Positions 28,401 through 40,400 of a stretch of 64,000 bases of DNA are shown here, piece by piece. This DNA comes from Verrucomicrobium spinosum DSM 4136 = JCM 18804. GTDB lineage: Bacteria > Verrucomicrobiota > Verrucomicrobiia > Verrucomicrobiales > Verrucomicrobiaceae. Location of the stretch: assembly GCF_000172155.1 (NCBI RefSeq), contig NZ_ABIZ01000001.1:3443105-3507104 (forward strand), given 5' to 3'. The position numbers and the translations under genes were made by a program. Within the stretch, counting starts at the first letter, position 1. Each line of letters opens with the position of its first letter. Below the pieces are notes generated by a model. The model ran no database searches and was not told where the DNA came from. It saw only the letters and a list, made by a program, of their open reading frames with translations.

Positions 28401-31400
28401 ATGCCGTTTACGGCGGCAGTACCTGGGCAGTCGCCAATGGTTCAGGAACGGCCATCTCTGGGCTTCTGGGGGTGAGCTACTCCGCTGATGCCTTTGGCAC
28501 CAGCCTGCACACTGATATCACCACCACACAGAGTACTGCGGAAACCCAAACGGGCACGCTGCGATTCAACACGAATGCAGGTGGAGCCATCGATTTGACG
28601 CTCAACTCGAATCTGGACATCTCCAGTGGCGGTATCCTTGTCACGGGCAATGTGGGAGCAAACACGGTTCGCATCCTCAAAGGAGGGGCTGCGACCACTC
28701 TGGGTGCTACGGGGTCAACTGACGTCATCGTTCATCAGCTGAATCCGTATGGGAACTTGGAGATCGACGCCGTGATCATCGGCGGTACTGCCAGCCACTT
28801 TACCAAGAGCGGTAACGGAAATGTCATCCTCACCGGAGCCAACACTTACACTGGGACCACCTTCATCCTCGGGGGCGTGCTCCAGATTGGTAATGGCGTC
28901 TCGGGCTCCATTTTGGGAACGTCCACCATCGACAACCGTGGTGGGCTGGTCTTCAACACCGCAGCCTCCACCGACCATACTGGGGTGATCAGTGGGTATG
29001 GATGGCTGGAAAAGACGGGTTCCAATCTGGTCAACCTCAATGCCGCGAACACCTACACCGGCCGCACGCGGCTTCTGGGAGGAACCTTGCAGACCAACAA
29101 CGTGGCAGGCCTCGGCAGTGCCACCAACAACATCACGACCGTGGCCTCGGGTGCCACGCTATCCTATGCGCTGACCGGGGCCGGAAACGTGGATGAAAAT
29201 ATCCATCTGCTCGGCGGCACGCTTGCCGTCGCCGGCGCGGGCGATGCGACGTTCCGCACCATCCTGGGGCTCACTGCTGACAGTACCATTCAAGTGGCAG
29301 CCGGACGCTCGGCCATCTTCAATACGGCTTCATCCATTATTGCAGGCATGGAAGCAGACGGCACCCTTGCGGATATCACGGTGCAGGGGGGCGGGACAGC
29401 CACCTTCCAATCGGCATCGAACTTTGGCGACCTGCTGATCAAAGGAAACTCGGTCGTCAACATCGGCAATAACACAGCGGGCAACGTCGGCGCGGGCGTT
29501 TACTACAACAACGGTTCCGTGGGCGCGATTTCCATTGAAGCCGGGTCTTCGCTGTTCATGCGCCGGAACTTCGACAGCGCATTCCACCATCAGCTTAGCG
29601 GAGCGGGCAGCCTCACATTCATGCAGAATACCAACTACGTGAGCCAGAACAACTCCGGGTTCAGCGGAGCGGTTGCGATCGGTGTGGCGGGTTCGGGCAA
29701 TGCCGCCGTCCACCTTGGGCTTGAAGGGTTCAGCGGCGATCTGGGAACGGGGACGATCACAATCAGCGCGAATGGTGGTTCGGCTTCCACGCTGCGAGTG
29801 AACCGGATGGACAATGTGGTGTTGACCAACAACTTTGTCCTTAACGGGGCTACGTCCAACGCCCAATTGGTGAAGAACGTTCAGAACGTCGTAGAGTACT
29901 CAGGCTCCATCACGGCGGGTGCTGCCACGACCACAGATGGTCAGACTGCCAGGGTCTTTTCCCAGGCGGGTTATCTCAGACTCACGGGGGACCTGATCGA
30001 CAGCGCCACCAATGCTCTGCGGCTGGAGAACAACTCTGTTATTGATCTTGCTGGCAGCCTGAATCGCGATCTCGCCGCCAATAGCGTGATCTCCGGGGGC
30101 GGATTGCTGCTCCACAACGGTTCCGGCATCACCACGCTCCAGGCGAACAACACCTACACCGGCAGCACTGTGGTTAACCGCGGAACCTTGGTTTTCGACC
30201 GCAGCGGAGGAGCCATCGCAGACAGCAGTGCACTCTATGTGGCGGGACAGGGGACAGTTCAGTTTAACTTTGCGGAGACCCTGGGGTTACTGGGATCGAA
30301 CCGTGGTGGACGGGTGGTGTTGAATAATGGGGCTGCTCTGACCCTCAGTGGTCTCGTCGGCACGACAAACACCTCCAGCTACTACTCTGGCACCATTGCT
30401 GATACAGGAGTGGGCACTGGATCGGTAGTCAAAACCAACACTGCGACAACGCTCAGCCTCTATGGCACTAATAACTCCTTTGGGGGTGGGGTGGATATCC
30501 GTCAGGGCACGGTGGAAGTGATGTCGATTGGACTGGTGGGGGCCAATAGCTCGATCGGCACGAACGGTACGGTGATCCTCGGCAATAGCGGCGATACGGG
30601 CACCCTCCGTTATTTGGGATCAGGAAATACCGCGTCTCGTGTCTTTCAGCTTGCTGGAGCCGCCGGCGGCGGGACTATTGAGGCCAGCGGTAGCGGTGCG
30701 CTTGTTTTCAATGCATCTTCTTCTGTCTCCGCAACCGCAGCCACAGCCAAAACCTTTACCTTGGGTGGGAACACAGGCGTGCTGGTGGCCATTGGGCCTT
30801 ATAGCCCGATCATCAACGTCTTTGGAGGGGTGATCAGCGACGGCTCCGCAGTGGTCAGTCTGACCAAGTCCGGAACGTCCGTGTGGGAGCTTTCCAACTC
30901 CAACACCTACACCGGACTTACGACGATTGGCGGCGGGGGCGGCCTCCGCGTGACTTCCAACAACGCTTTGGGTTCAGCAACCGGGGTCACGACGCTCAAC
31001 AACGCCACCTTGGATCTGGTGAACGTCAACTATACTACGGCGGAAGCTCTGACCATGAACAATTCCGCTGCAGTGCTACGCACTTCCAGCGGCACCAGCA
31101 CCTTCGCGGGGACGGTCACCCTGGCGGTGGCCGGTGCCATGCAGGTGGATGCCGGGGCAAGTTTGCAGCTCAATGGATTGGTTTCTGGAAACTTCGCGCT
31201 TACCAAGAATGGCAACGGATTGCTGATCTTTAACAACGATCTCAACACGCTGAACAGCGGTTTCACCATCAACAGCGGGAGCGTCCGCCTTCTCGCTGGC
31301 AGCAACAACCGGCTCAATGATGGGCTGCTGGTCACGCTCGCAAATACCGCGGGTATGGGGGCGGTGCTGGAATTCCGCAATGCGTCGGAAACCATGGGGC

Positions 31401-34400
31401 GTGTATCCGGTCAGGTGGGTTCAACCATCACCCTGGACGGTACGGCGTTGACTCTCAATGTCACCACGGATACCACCTTTAACGGGGTGATTCAGAATGG
31501 CACCACTGCTGGCAGCATCACCAAGACGGGTGCCAACCGGCAGGATTTCAATGGGCTCAATACCTATACCGGTACCACCACCATCTCTGGTGGTACGCTG
31601 CGCATCTGGCGTCTCGCCAACAATGGGGCTGCCAGTGGGATCGGCATGGGCGGAGCCTCGCCTACGGCAGCGGATCTCGTCATCAATGGTGGCACGTTGG
31701 AGTTCGTGGCGCTCGATCCGTCCACGAATGCCAACTCAGGGTTCACTTCCTTTAGCACAGATCGCCAGTTCACGGTTGGGACGGCAGGGGCCACCATCAG
31801 TAACAGCAGCACCAGCCCGCTGGCCACTTACAGCTTCACCAACGGAACCGGAAGTGTGGACATGTCTGGTGCCGGGGCTCGTACGCTCACCCTTGGCGGT
31901 GCCAATACTGGCGGCACCACAGGCCTCAGCGCAGGTCTCAACAGCAATGACAACGTCTTCGGTCTTTCTATTGGCGACGGTCCCACCTCTGGCAGCGACT
32001 TCACCGCTCTGACGAAAGCCAACGCGGGGACCTGGGTGCTGACCCGCTCCAACAACTACTCCGGACTCACCACCATCTCAGACGGCATCTTGGTGGTCAC
32101 TCAAAACAACGGCCTGGGCAACACGACCGGTGGCACAACGATCAACGGAACCAACGCCACCCTGGAATTCCGCGGCGTAAACTATGCTGCGGCTGAGGCT
32201 GTCACCATCACGACCGGAAACATCCGCGGCTCGGGTGTAAGCACCTTCGCGGGTGGCCTCACTCTCAATGGCTCGAGCCATCAGGTGAACGTGCTCGGTG
32301 CCTCGGATTCCCTGACTCTGACGGGGGTGGTCAGTGGAACGTCCGCCAACGCGAACCCGCTGTTGATCAAGCGAGGCCTCGGCACGCTGGTGCTGGCAGG
32401 GCAGAATACGCTGCTAAACGGCACGGCGGCCAGCGATACGATCCGGGTAGAGGGGGGAACTCTGGCCTTGGACTACACTCTTGGTACGCCCAATACCTCG
32501 CGCATCGCGGATACCGCCATTGTCAGGCTCGGCGGCAGTCGCAGTCCCGGCGCGACGCTAGAGCTCCGTGGAGGCTCGCACGTTGAGACGATAGGGAGCT
32601 TTGCGATGTTTGAGGGTGCCCATCGCATTATCCGTACGGGTGGGGGTGCCACCTCCCGGATCAATCTCAACGCGATCTCCCGCCAGGCGGGCTCTTCTCT
32701 GGACATCCAGAATGGCGACATTGCCACCACGGACAACACCAATACCAATGGCATCATTGGAGGCTGGATCACTGTTAATGGCACCGACTGGGCTCAGAAT
32801 TCGACAAACGCCGCAGATGGCTTGATCACGGCATTTACCAGCTACTCCAATGATGTCTGGGTGCACAACAGCAACGTCAACGTGACCACGAACGCCACGG
32901 AGTCTGGCCAAATCAATACGCTGCGGTTCAACACCGCATCCAACATCACGCTGAATCTCGGCGCGGTGATTCTTGATTCTGGCGGACTCCTGGTGACACC
33001 CGGTGCAGGGGCCAACACCATCCTCCTCAATGGCGGCACTATCGCGGTCAATACAACTGCCTCCAGCGGCAGCAACTTGACGGTCATCCATAACGGCGCG
33101 GGCATCCTGGAGATCAACTCCAGCATCATCAACAATGGTGGTACAGGTCTTGGTCTTCTCAAGTCTGGAACCGGCACTCTCGTGCTTTCAGGAGACAACA
33201 CCTTCTCAGCGCGCTCCTTCATCGCGGCGGGGATGGTGCAGATCGGCAACGGCGGCGCGACCGGTACGCTAGGCAACAGTGCCGTGGCTCTTGACTTGTT
33301 CACCGGGGCAACTCTGCGGTGGAACACCACTACCGATCAAATCTACTCGGGGGCCATCACCAGCTTGGCGACGGTGGATCTGGATGCCAACACGCCCGGC
33401 GGCGGCCTGCTGGTGAAGGATAACACCAACGTTCTTACCTTCAGTGGTGACAACAGTGCCTATTCGGGGGTGATTAGAGTCAACGCCGGCAGGCTGGTGG
33501 TGAACCACAATAGCGCGCTGGGTGCCGCTGGAAGCTTCTACACGAACACAGGTTACACCGAGGTCAACTCTGGTGGAATTGTGGAGATCCTGAACTCTCG
33601 CAGTTCCGGGGAATCGATTCTGATGAACAACGGGGGGCGCCTCCTCATCAGCACTGCGGCCACCGCTGTAAGTGGGACGTTTTCTGGTCCCATCAAGTTC
33701 ACTGGAACGAACAATATTGTCGAGGCGCAGACGAACACGACTCTGACGCTGTCCGGTGCGCTGCTGGGTACGGGTGGGTTCACCAAGTCGGGCAGCGGTG
33801 TACTGGTTCTTAGCGGAAACTTCTTGGATGCGAACACTCTGGGTTCACCGCTCACGGGCAAGATCACTGCCACGGCGGGTATTCTGCGGGCAGGTAGCGT
33901 TCGCGGATTTGGCGCGGGTGGGGTTGGCAATGAAACCGTCATCCAGTCGGGTGCGACCTTTGATCTCAATGATCAGGATCTGAATGTTGCCGATGAAACT
34001 GCCACTTCGCGTGAGATCTTCCAGATCAGCGGGACGGGGGTTTCTTCCAACTACGGTGCCATCACCAACCTGGGGGGAGGCTCCGCATTCATCTCCCATA
34101 TTGAGCTCACGGGAAATGCCAGCATCGGTGGCAGCTATCAAGGCACGACGGATGGCCGGTTCGACGGACGGGCCACCGTTTTGTCGGCATTTGACATCGA
34201 TCCCAATGCCAACTGGCACAACTGGCAGCAAGCCACGCTCAAAGGCAATGGCTTCAACCTCACCAAGATCGGGGCCAATGGCTGGATCTTCCGCAATGTC
34301 GATATCACCAGCATGGGACTGCTCACGATAGCCGAGGGACGCGTCTTCCTGGATGAAATGCGTGTGCTGGACTCCGCTGCGTCTGATGCCCAGCTTTACG

Positions 34401-37400
34401 CACCCACTTTGCTGAGAGCCTCCCAGATCCAACGAGTCGTTGTGGCCTATGGTGGTCCTACGATTGATGCTGTGACGAACACCTTGAACCCCATATTTGG
34501 GGCCAAGCTGGTTTTCAACAACCAGAACAACACCGTCGGCCAGACCAATGACGTGCCTATTACCCTGAACAACGGCTACATCGAAGTACGAGGTGACACG
34601 AACTCCCACTCCGATGTCGCCAGCGGTCGTGCGCCCATCGTCACCCGCCTTTCCGGCGAAATCACGTTGGAGGGGGATGCCACTCTGAATTTCTTCAACA
34701 TTGAAGGTGGTAACGTCACTTCGCCCACCGCTCTCAGCGGCATCTTGAGTGAAGTGCCCAACAAGCTGGTCATCAGTGGCTCACTCACTGGCAACAGCGG
34801 TTTTGCCAAGCTAGGATCGCGTGAGCTGCGCCTGACTGGGAACAGCACCTTCACCGGGGCCACCTATCTCACACGCGGCACCTTCGGCACCTTCCCGTTC
34901 TACGATCTTTCCCAAGGCTATGCCGACTATTGGGGAACCGTGCTCTCTGGACCTGCCGGGGCGCTATCGGGGACCTCCAAGGTCCAGTTTGAGCGCAATG
35001 CACATCTGATGCTGGACAATTCTGATACGTTGGATGCCAGCTCCGGTACCACCACAGTGGGGCCCAATGGCAACCGGATCAACGACTCCGCGAGCCTGGT
35101 GATGAACGGGGGTTATCTTGAGATTCGTCCCTATAATACGGGAGCTTCCAGTGAAAGCATCGCCACCGGAGCGGGCTCCACTCTCAGCATCAATCGTGGT
35201 ACGAACTTCATTGACTTTGATCTCTTTGATCAGGCAGTGGATCTCAACCAGAGCCTGACACTCACGATCGGTAACATCAGCCGCAGCGAGGGGGCCGTGC
35301 TGAAGTTCCGTAGCTTCGATTCCACCTCCACGTTCAGCACCAACAGCATCGGTGACAGTGTGCGTGTGGTGGTGAACAATCCTGCCGGTCTCGCACTCGT
35401 CGGAGCGGGCACGGGGCTGACGGACAAGGCGATTGCCCGGGGCATCTTCGGCGGCATCGCGCCTTATGCGTCGGACTTCCGTGTTTCGGATTATCTCTCC
35501 CAAGAGCGCAACCGTCAGCAGTTCACAGGAACTCACTTTATGACACTGGATGCAGGAAACATCCTGCGTCCCTTGAATTCCAACGAGTACGCGACCTCAC
35601 TGATTGCCGGTCAGAACGTGAATCTGAGTGAGATGTACACCGTGGCCCGGAATTCCATCAGCATCAATGCGCTGCGCCTCGGGAACCTGCAAAACAACAA
35701 TCAGACCGGGGGCTTCGGTCAGGATCAGAGCACGTTGGTGGATCAGGAAAATACCACGGTCACCCTCGCCATCGATAGCGAAGCCACTGTTTCCATTGAG
35801 TCCGGAATGATCATTGCGGCCTCCATGGGGTCCGCCAACAACGGCACTGGCATGGTGATTCAAGGAGGCGGCACACTGGATTTCGGAGCCAATGAGGCCA
35901 TCATTCAGAGCAACGGAGGATTCTTCCGACCCACGGACGGCACCTATCAGGGTTCGAGCCTGGAGATCCGTACCCGAATTGCCGGCACAGGTGGATTGAG
36001 CAAGACCGGCTTCCAGAACCTGTTACTGGAAAGCGCGAACACCTACAGTGGCAACACGTACGTCAGTGAGGGCTCCCTGATTGCCCTCAACAATCAGGCC
36101 TTGGGGAACTCCAAGCAAGTGTACGTGGATGCATTGGGCAACTTCATCATCGCGGGCGGAACCAACCAGGGGGCGGGGTCGAAGATCACCGCCAGGGTGC
36201 TGAGCGGCGATCAGATCGTCCTCCGCAGCTTGAGCGGAAGCGGCCAGGTCAATACTTGGGCCGGGGACGTTGAAATCGACAACGTGGATGCTTTGGGCCA
36301 CGCCTTGTTCCTTCCCCGCCTGCGGGCAGAGAGCAACTCGGTACTCCGGGTGGAAGGAAATATCTTTGGAGGAACCACCGCCATTACCAATGACATCTAC
36401 TTCAGCGACTCCCGCATCGTTTCCACCGCCTCCGATCAAACCAACAACATCTTCTTGCTATACGGACAGGTGCGCGACAAGGCCTCCGGGGCCGTGAGCG
36501 GTACCGTAACCCTCCAGCCCACCGGTGGCGGGCTTGTGAATGAAAACGAGGTGATGCGCTTCCATGTGGGGGGGCGGGATGACACCAACGTCGTGATGTA
36601 CAGCCAGTACAACGCTGCGGGTCGCCTCATTCTGGACCGCGGCTACCTGCGTCTCATGTATGACCCGAACGCGGTCGGTAACGATGGAGCTGGATTCTGG
36701 ACCGACACTGCATTGTCCCGCATCCCCAATGGCAACTCCAATGCCGTCCTTCAGAGTGCTGGCGATCCAACTTCTGGGATGACAGGCTTCATCATGGGGA
36801 CCAATGTGACGGAAGCGGGTGGAACCTCCCGTACCAGCCTCCTCCTGACGCAGGATCAGCAGCGGTTCAACATGGGGCAGTGGCGGGTGAATAACTCCTC
36901 GACGGGTACCTTCCTTATTGGCGGTGAAAACACTTCCGGAACCGTTTACTTTGGCAATGGCTCGGCACTGAGCACCATCGAGCTCAACTCCCGCAGTGTG
37001 AACCTCTACGCTGCCGCTGGCGGCACGGTGGAATTCCAAACGCGCTTCAACCGAGTCGCGGGCAACGGAGGTTACACGAAGGTCGGCCGCGGCAATGTCA
37101 TCCTCTCTGGTAGCCTCGCAGGTGGCAGCAACGCCGATCGTCTGTCTGTGCGTTCAGGTCGTCTGGTATTTGACTACGGCACCGGCTCCACCGGGCTCAA
37201 TACGAATCGCGTGGATGGGGCAACGCTCCTGACCTTGGGCGGCGGCACCCTGCACCTCCTGGGGAATGACCAGGCGGCGACGGCTCAGACGATGACCGGG
37301 GCCATCGCGGTGAGCCGCGGCGGCAGTGAGGTGGCGGTAGAGTCCAGATCGGGCACGGGGGCGTTTAATACTTCCCTTGCCATTGGTGGCAGCGGTTCCG

Positions 37401-40400
37401 CGCTGACCCGGTCGGCTGGTGGTACGGTGAACTTTGTGGAGGTGGATCCGCTGGGCGGTGGCTCTGCAGTGCTCACCTTCCAGACCAACACTGCTGGCAT
37501 TATGGATACCCTCCAGGGATGGGCCACCTATGGTAATGCCCTGGGCCAGGCCAACGACTTCGCCTTCTTTAACACCACCGGCTCGGTTCGCGTTGTTTCC
37601 TTTGCTCGTCCGGCTGGCCAGGAGAAAAATGATGTGTCCACTTGGCTGGCGGGGGAGAACGTCTCTGAGAACAACACGGCAGGTTCCACCGGGTTCACCG
37701 GCACATTGGGCGCGTCTCTGGCGGTGAACTCCATTCACTTCGATGTGGCCGCAGACAGCACCATCAATCTGGGCGCGAACAACCTGACGGTGAGTTCAGG
37801 CGGTATTCTGGTCTCCAGCCAGGTCGGCGGGGCGAACAAGACCATCACCGGCACCGGTAATCTCACGGGTTCCACCACGGAGCTGATTCTTCACCACTAC
37901 GGCACGGGGACGCTCGAGATCGCCACACCGATCTCTGGATCCAGTTACAACCTGGTGATCAATGGGGCCAAGTCCACTTCGGGCGCCCCGGCGGAGGTCA
38001 ATGCAGCAGGTGTGGTTCGCCTGAGCGCAACCAACACGTTCTCTGGCAAGACCTTGCTTAACGGGGCCATCCTCTCGGTGGACAGCATCGTGTCCCGTCT
38101 TGGTGCAGATCCGGGTTCAGTCGTGGGGGATCAACTCTACTTCAATGGTGGTGCATTGAGATTCACCGGGACTACCGCGAATAACTCTATCAACCTGAAC
38201 CGGGGTATCACCTTGGGGAGCAGTGGGGGCGCCCTTGAGGTGTCGGATCCCAGTGGCGTGTTGATCTTGCGCTCAGTGATTGCTCCTGAGAATGCCGGCA
38301 GCCAGGGTGACGGAGATCTCATCATCCGGGCCAATGGGGCGGTTCAGTTTGGTCTGGGCGGCACGGGAACGAATACCGATGGCGTTGCCAATACTTATAG
38401 CGGGATGACCATCGTCGAGTCGGGAACTGTCATCGTGGAGGGTCAGCCTGGTTCCGATGCCACCATTGATCCCTTTGGAACCAATGAGAGCTATCTCGAT
38501 GCGACGTACATGAAGAATGGCACCAGCTTGATAGTCCGGCCCACCGGTTCCAACACCAACCAGGTCCGGATCAACGAGTGGTTTGTCTTCGAAGGAAACA
38601 ACACACTGACGACTGGCGGCATTGACTCAACCGGAAACAACTCCGCCCGGCAGATCCGTCTCAATGGTGTTTTGGACGTGCGCGGCACTCTGATTTTCAA
38701 TGCCATCAGCGAACTCGTGCTGAACTTCGATGGGGCAAACGGCTTCATCACGGGCAATGGCACGATCATCAAGCAGGGCACTGGGACCGTTCAGTTCCGC
38801 GAAAACTCGCCGGATTGGAAGGGGCAGCTCATCATCAATGAAGGTCGCGTGCTGGCCGGCAGCCAGGGCAATCCGCTGGGGACCGGCACCCTTCCCATCC
38901 TGATGGGCAACGACAGCATGCCTGCTGGAGGGACGGCCCAGTTGATGCTGCATCCCGAGAACGGCTGGGGGAACTATGAGATCAACCACGATATCGTGGT
39001 GCGGTACAGCCCGCTGCAGGAAAAGCGCATCGGCGGCATCAGCATTAGTGACAGCGTTCCTTTCGCCAATCTGGCGTTCAACGGGGACATTGAGCTGAAT
39101 GACAACGTGACCTTCATACTGGAGGACGGCACGACCGCCCCTGGAGGAAACTATGTTCACATGTCCTTCAATGGTGACATCAAGGACGGTGCCAGCACTT
39201 CTGGCAATATCCTCTTCCGGGTGTTGGCTTCCGACAGCTCCGTTGGAGAGATGTGGACCTATTTTTATCTGAATGGCAACAACTCGGCCTGGACCGGGGA
39301 CGCCATCATCAGTTCCAACACGAGCTATGATGATGACCAGAACGCCATCGTGCGAGTGGGCAGCACGAATGCCCTGGGCATGGCCAATGATGTGATCATG
39401 AACTTCAACTCCCGTCTGCAAATTGCCGGGTTTGACACCACGATCGGATCGCTCTGGACTCAGGGCGGAACGGGAGTTCAGAGCACAGAAGTCATCGAGA
39501 ACGGTTCCAACACAACCGCCTCTCTGACCATCACTCAATCCACCCCGTCAACGTACGAAGCGCAGTGGGATGCCCTCTTCCAGGATGGGAACCTCGCCAG
39601 TCACTTGGTACGTCCCGATGAGGCTCAGGCGGGCACAGGCAAGTTCAACTTGGTGAAGGCTGGGGACGGCTGGGCCACCATGACGGTCAACAATGGCTAC
39701 ACTGGCACGACAACCGTGGCCGCGGGGGTCCTTCAGGTGGGACGCAATGGCATTGGTGACACGGGAGCAGACAACAACGCGGGAGGCATCATCGTGCAGT
39801 CTGGGGCAACTCTCGCGGGGACGGGCGTCGTCCAAGGCAAGGGAGCTGGGTTCACGCAGCATTTGATTTCCGGGAACCTCAAGCCGGGGGATCTGGCAGG
39901 AGAATCTACGGGAACCCTCACGTTCAATGGCAACACGAAGTTCGAGAACGCCAACGTGTCCCTTCAGATCTTCCGCGCCTCTTTTGTGGACTACGGCCTG
40001 ACTGCCTACGACCTGAACAATGATGGACTGGTCGATTCGACTTATGACAGCCGTGTGGCCGCCTTACCGAGTACCTACAGCAGTCTGCTGGCGGAGCCAG
40101 TCACACCGAACGCCCACGATCACCTGGAGATCAACGGCACCTTGACGGTAACGGGCACGAAGTTCTCGGTCGTGAGCACTGGTTATAGCGCGCAGATCGG
40201 CGATGTGTTCAATCTCATGGATTGGGTGGGGACTCTGGCCGGGTCATTGAACGTGGGAGATCGCCTTCGTGTGGGTGGGGAAAGCGGCACTGATCTGGAT
40301 CTGCCCACCCTGGGCGGTGGCTATCGCTGGGACACCTCATTGTTTGCCTCACAAGGCATCTTGATTGTGACGGCGGTGCCTGAGCCAAGTCGGGCGCTCC

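Noticed and set aside
19840-39950. Many minus-strand frames of 60-300 codons under the giant gene
   Set aside because: They mirror the repetitive plus-strand coding sequence, lack ribosome-binding sites and have no recognisable domains.
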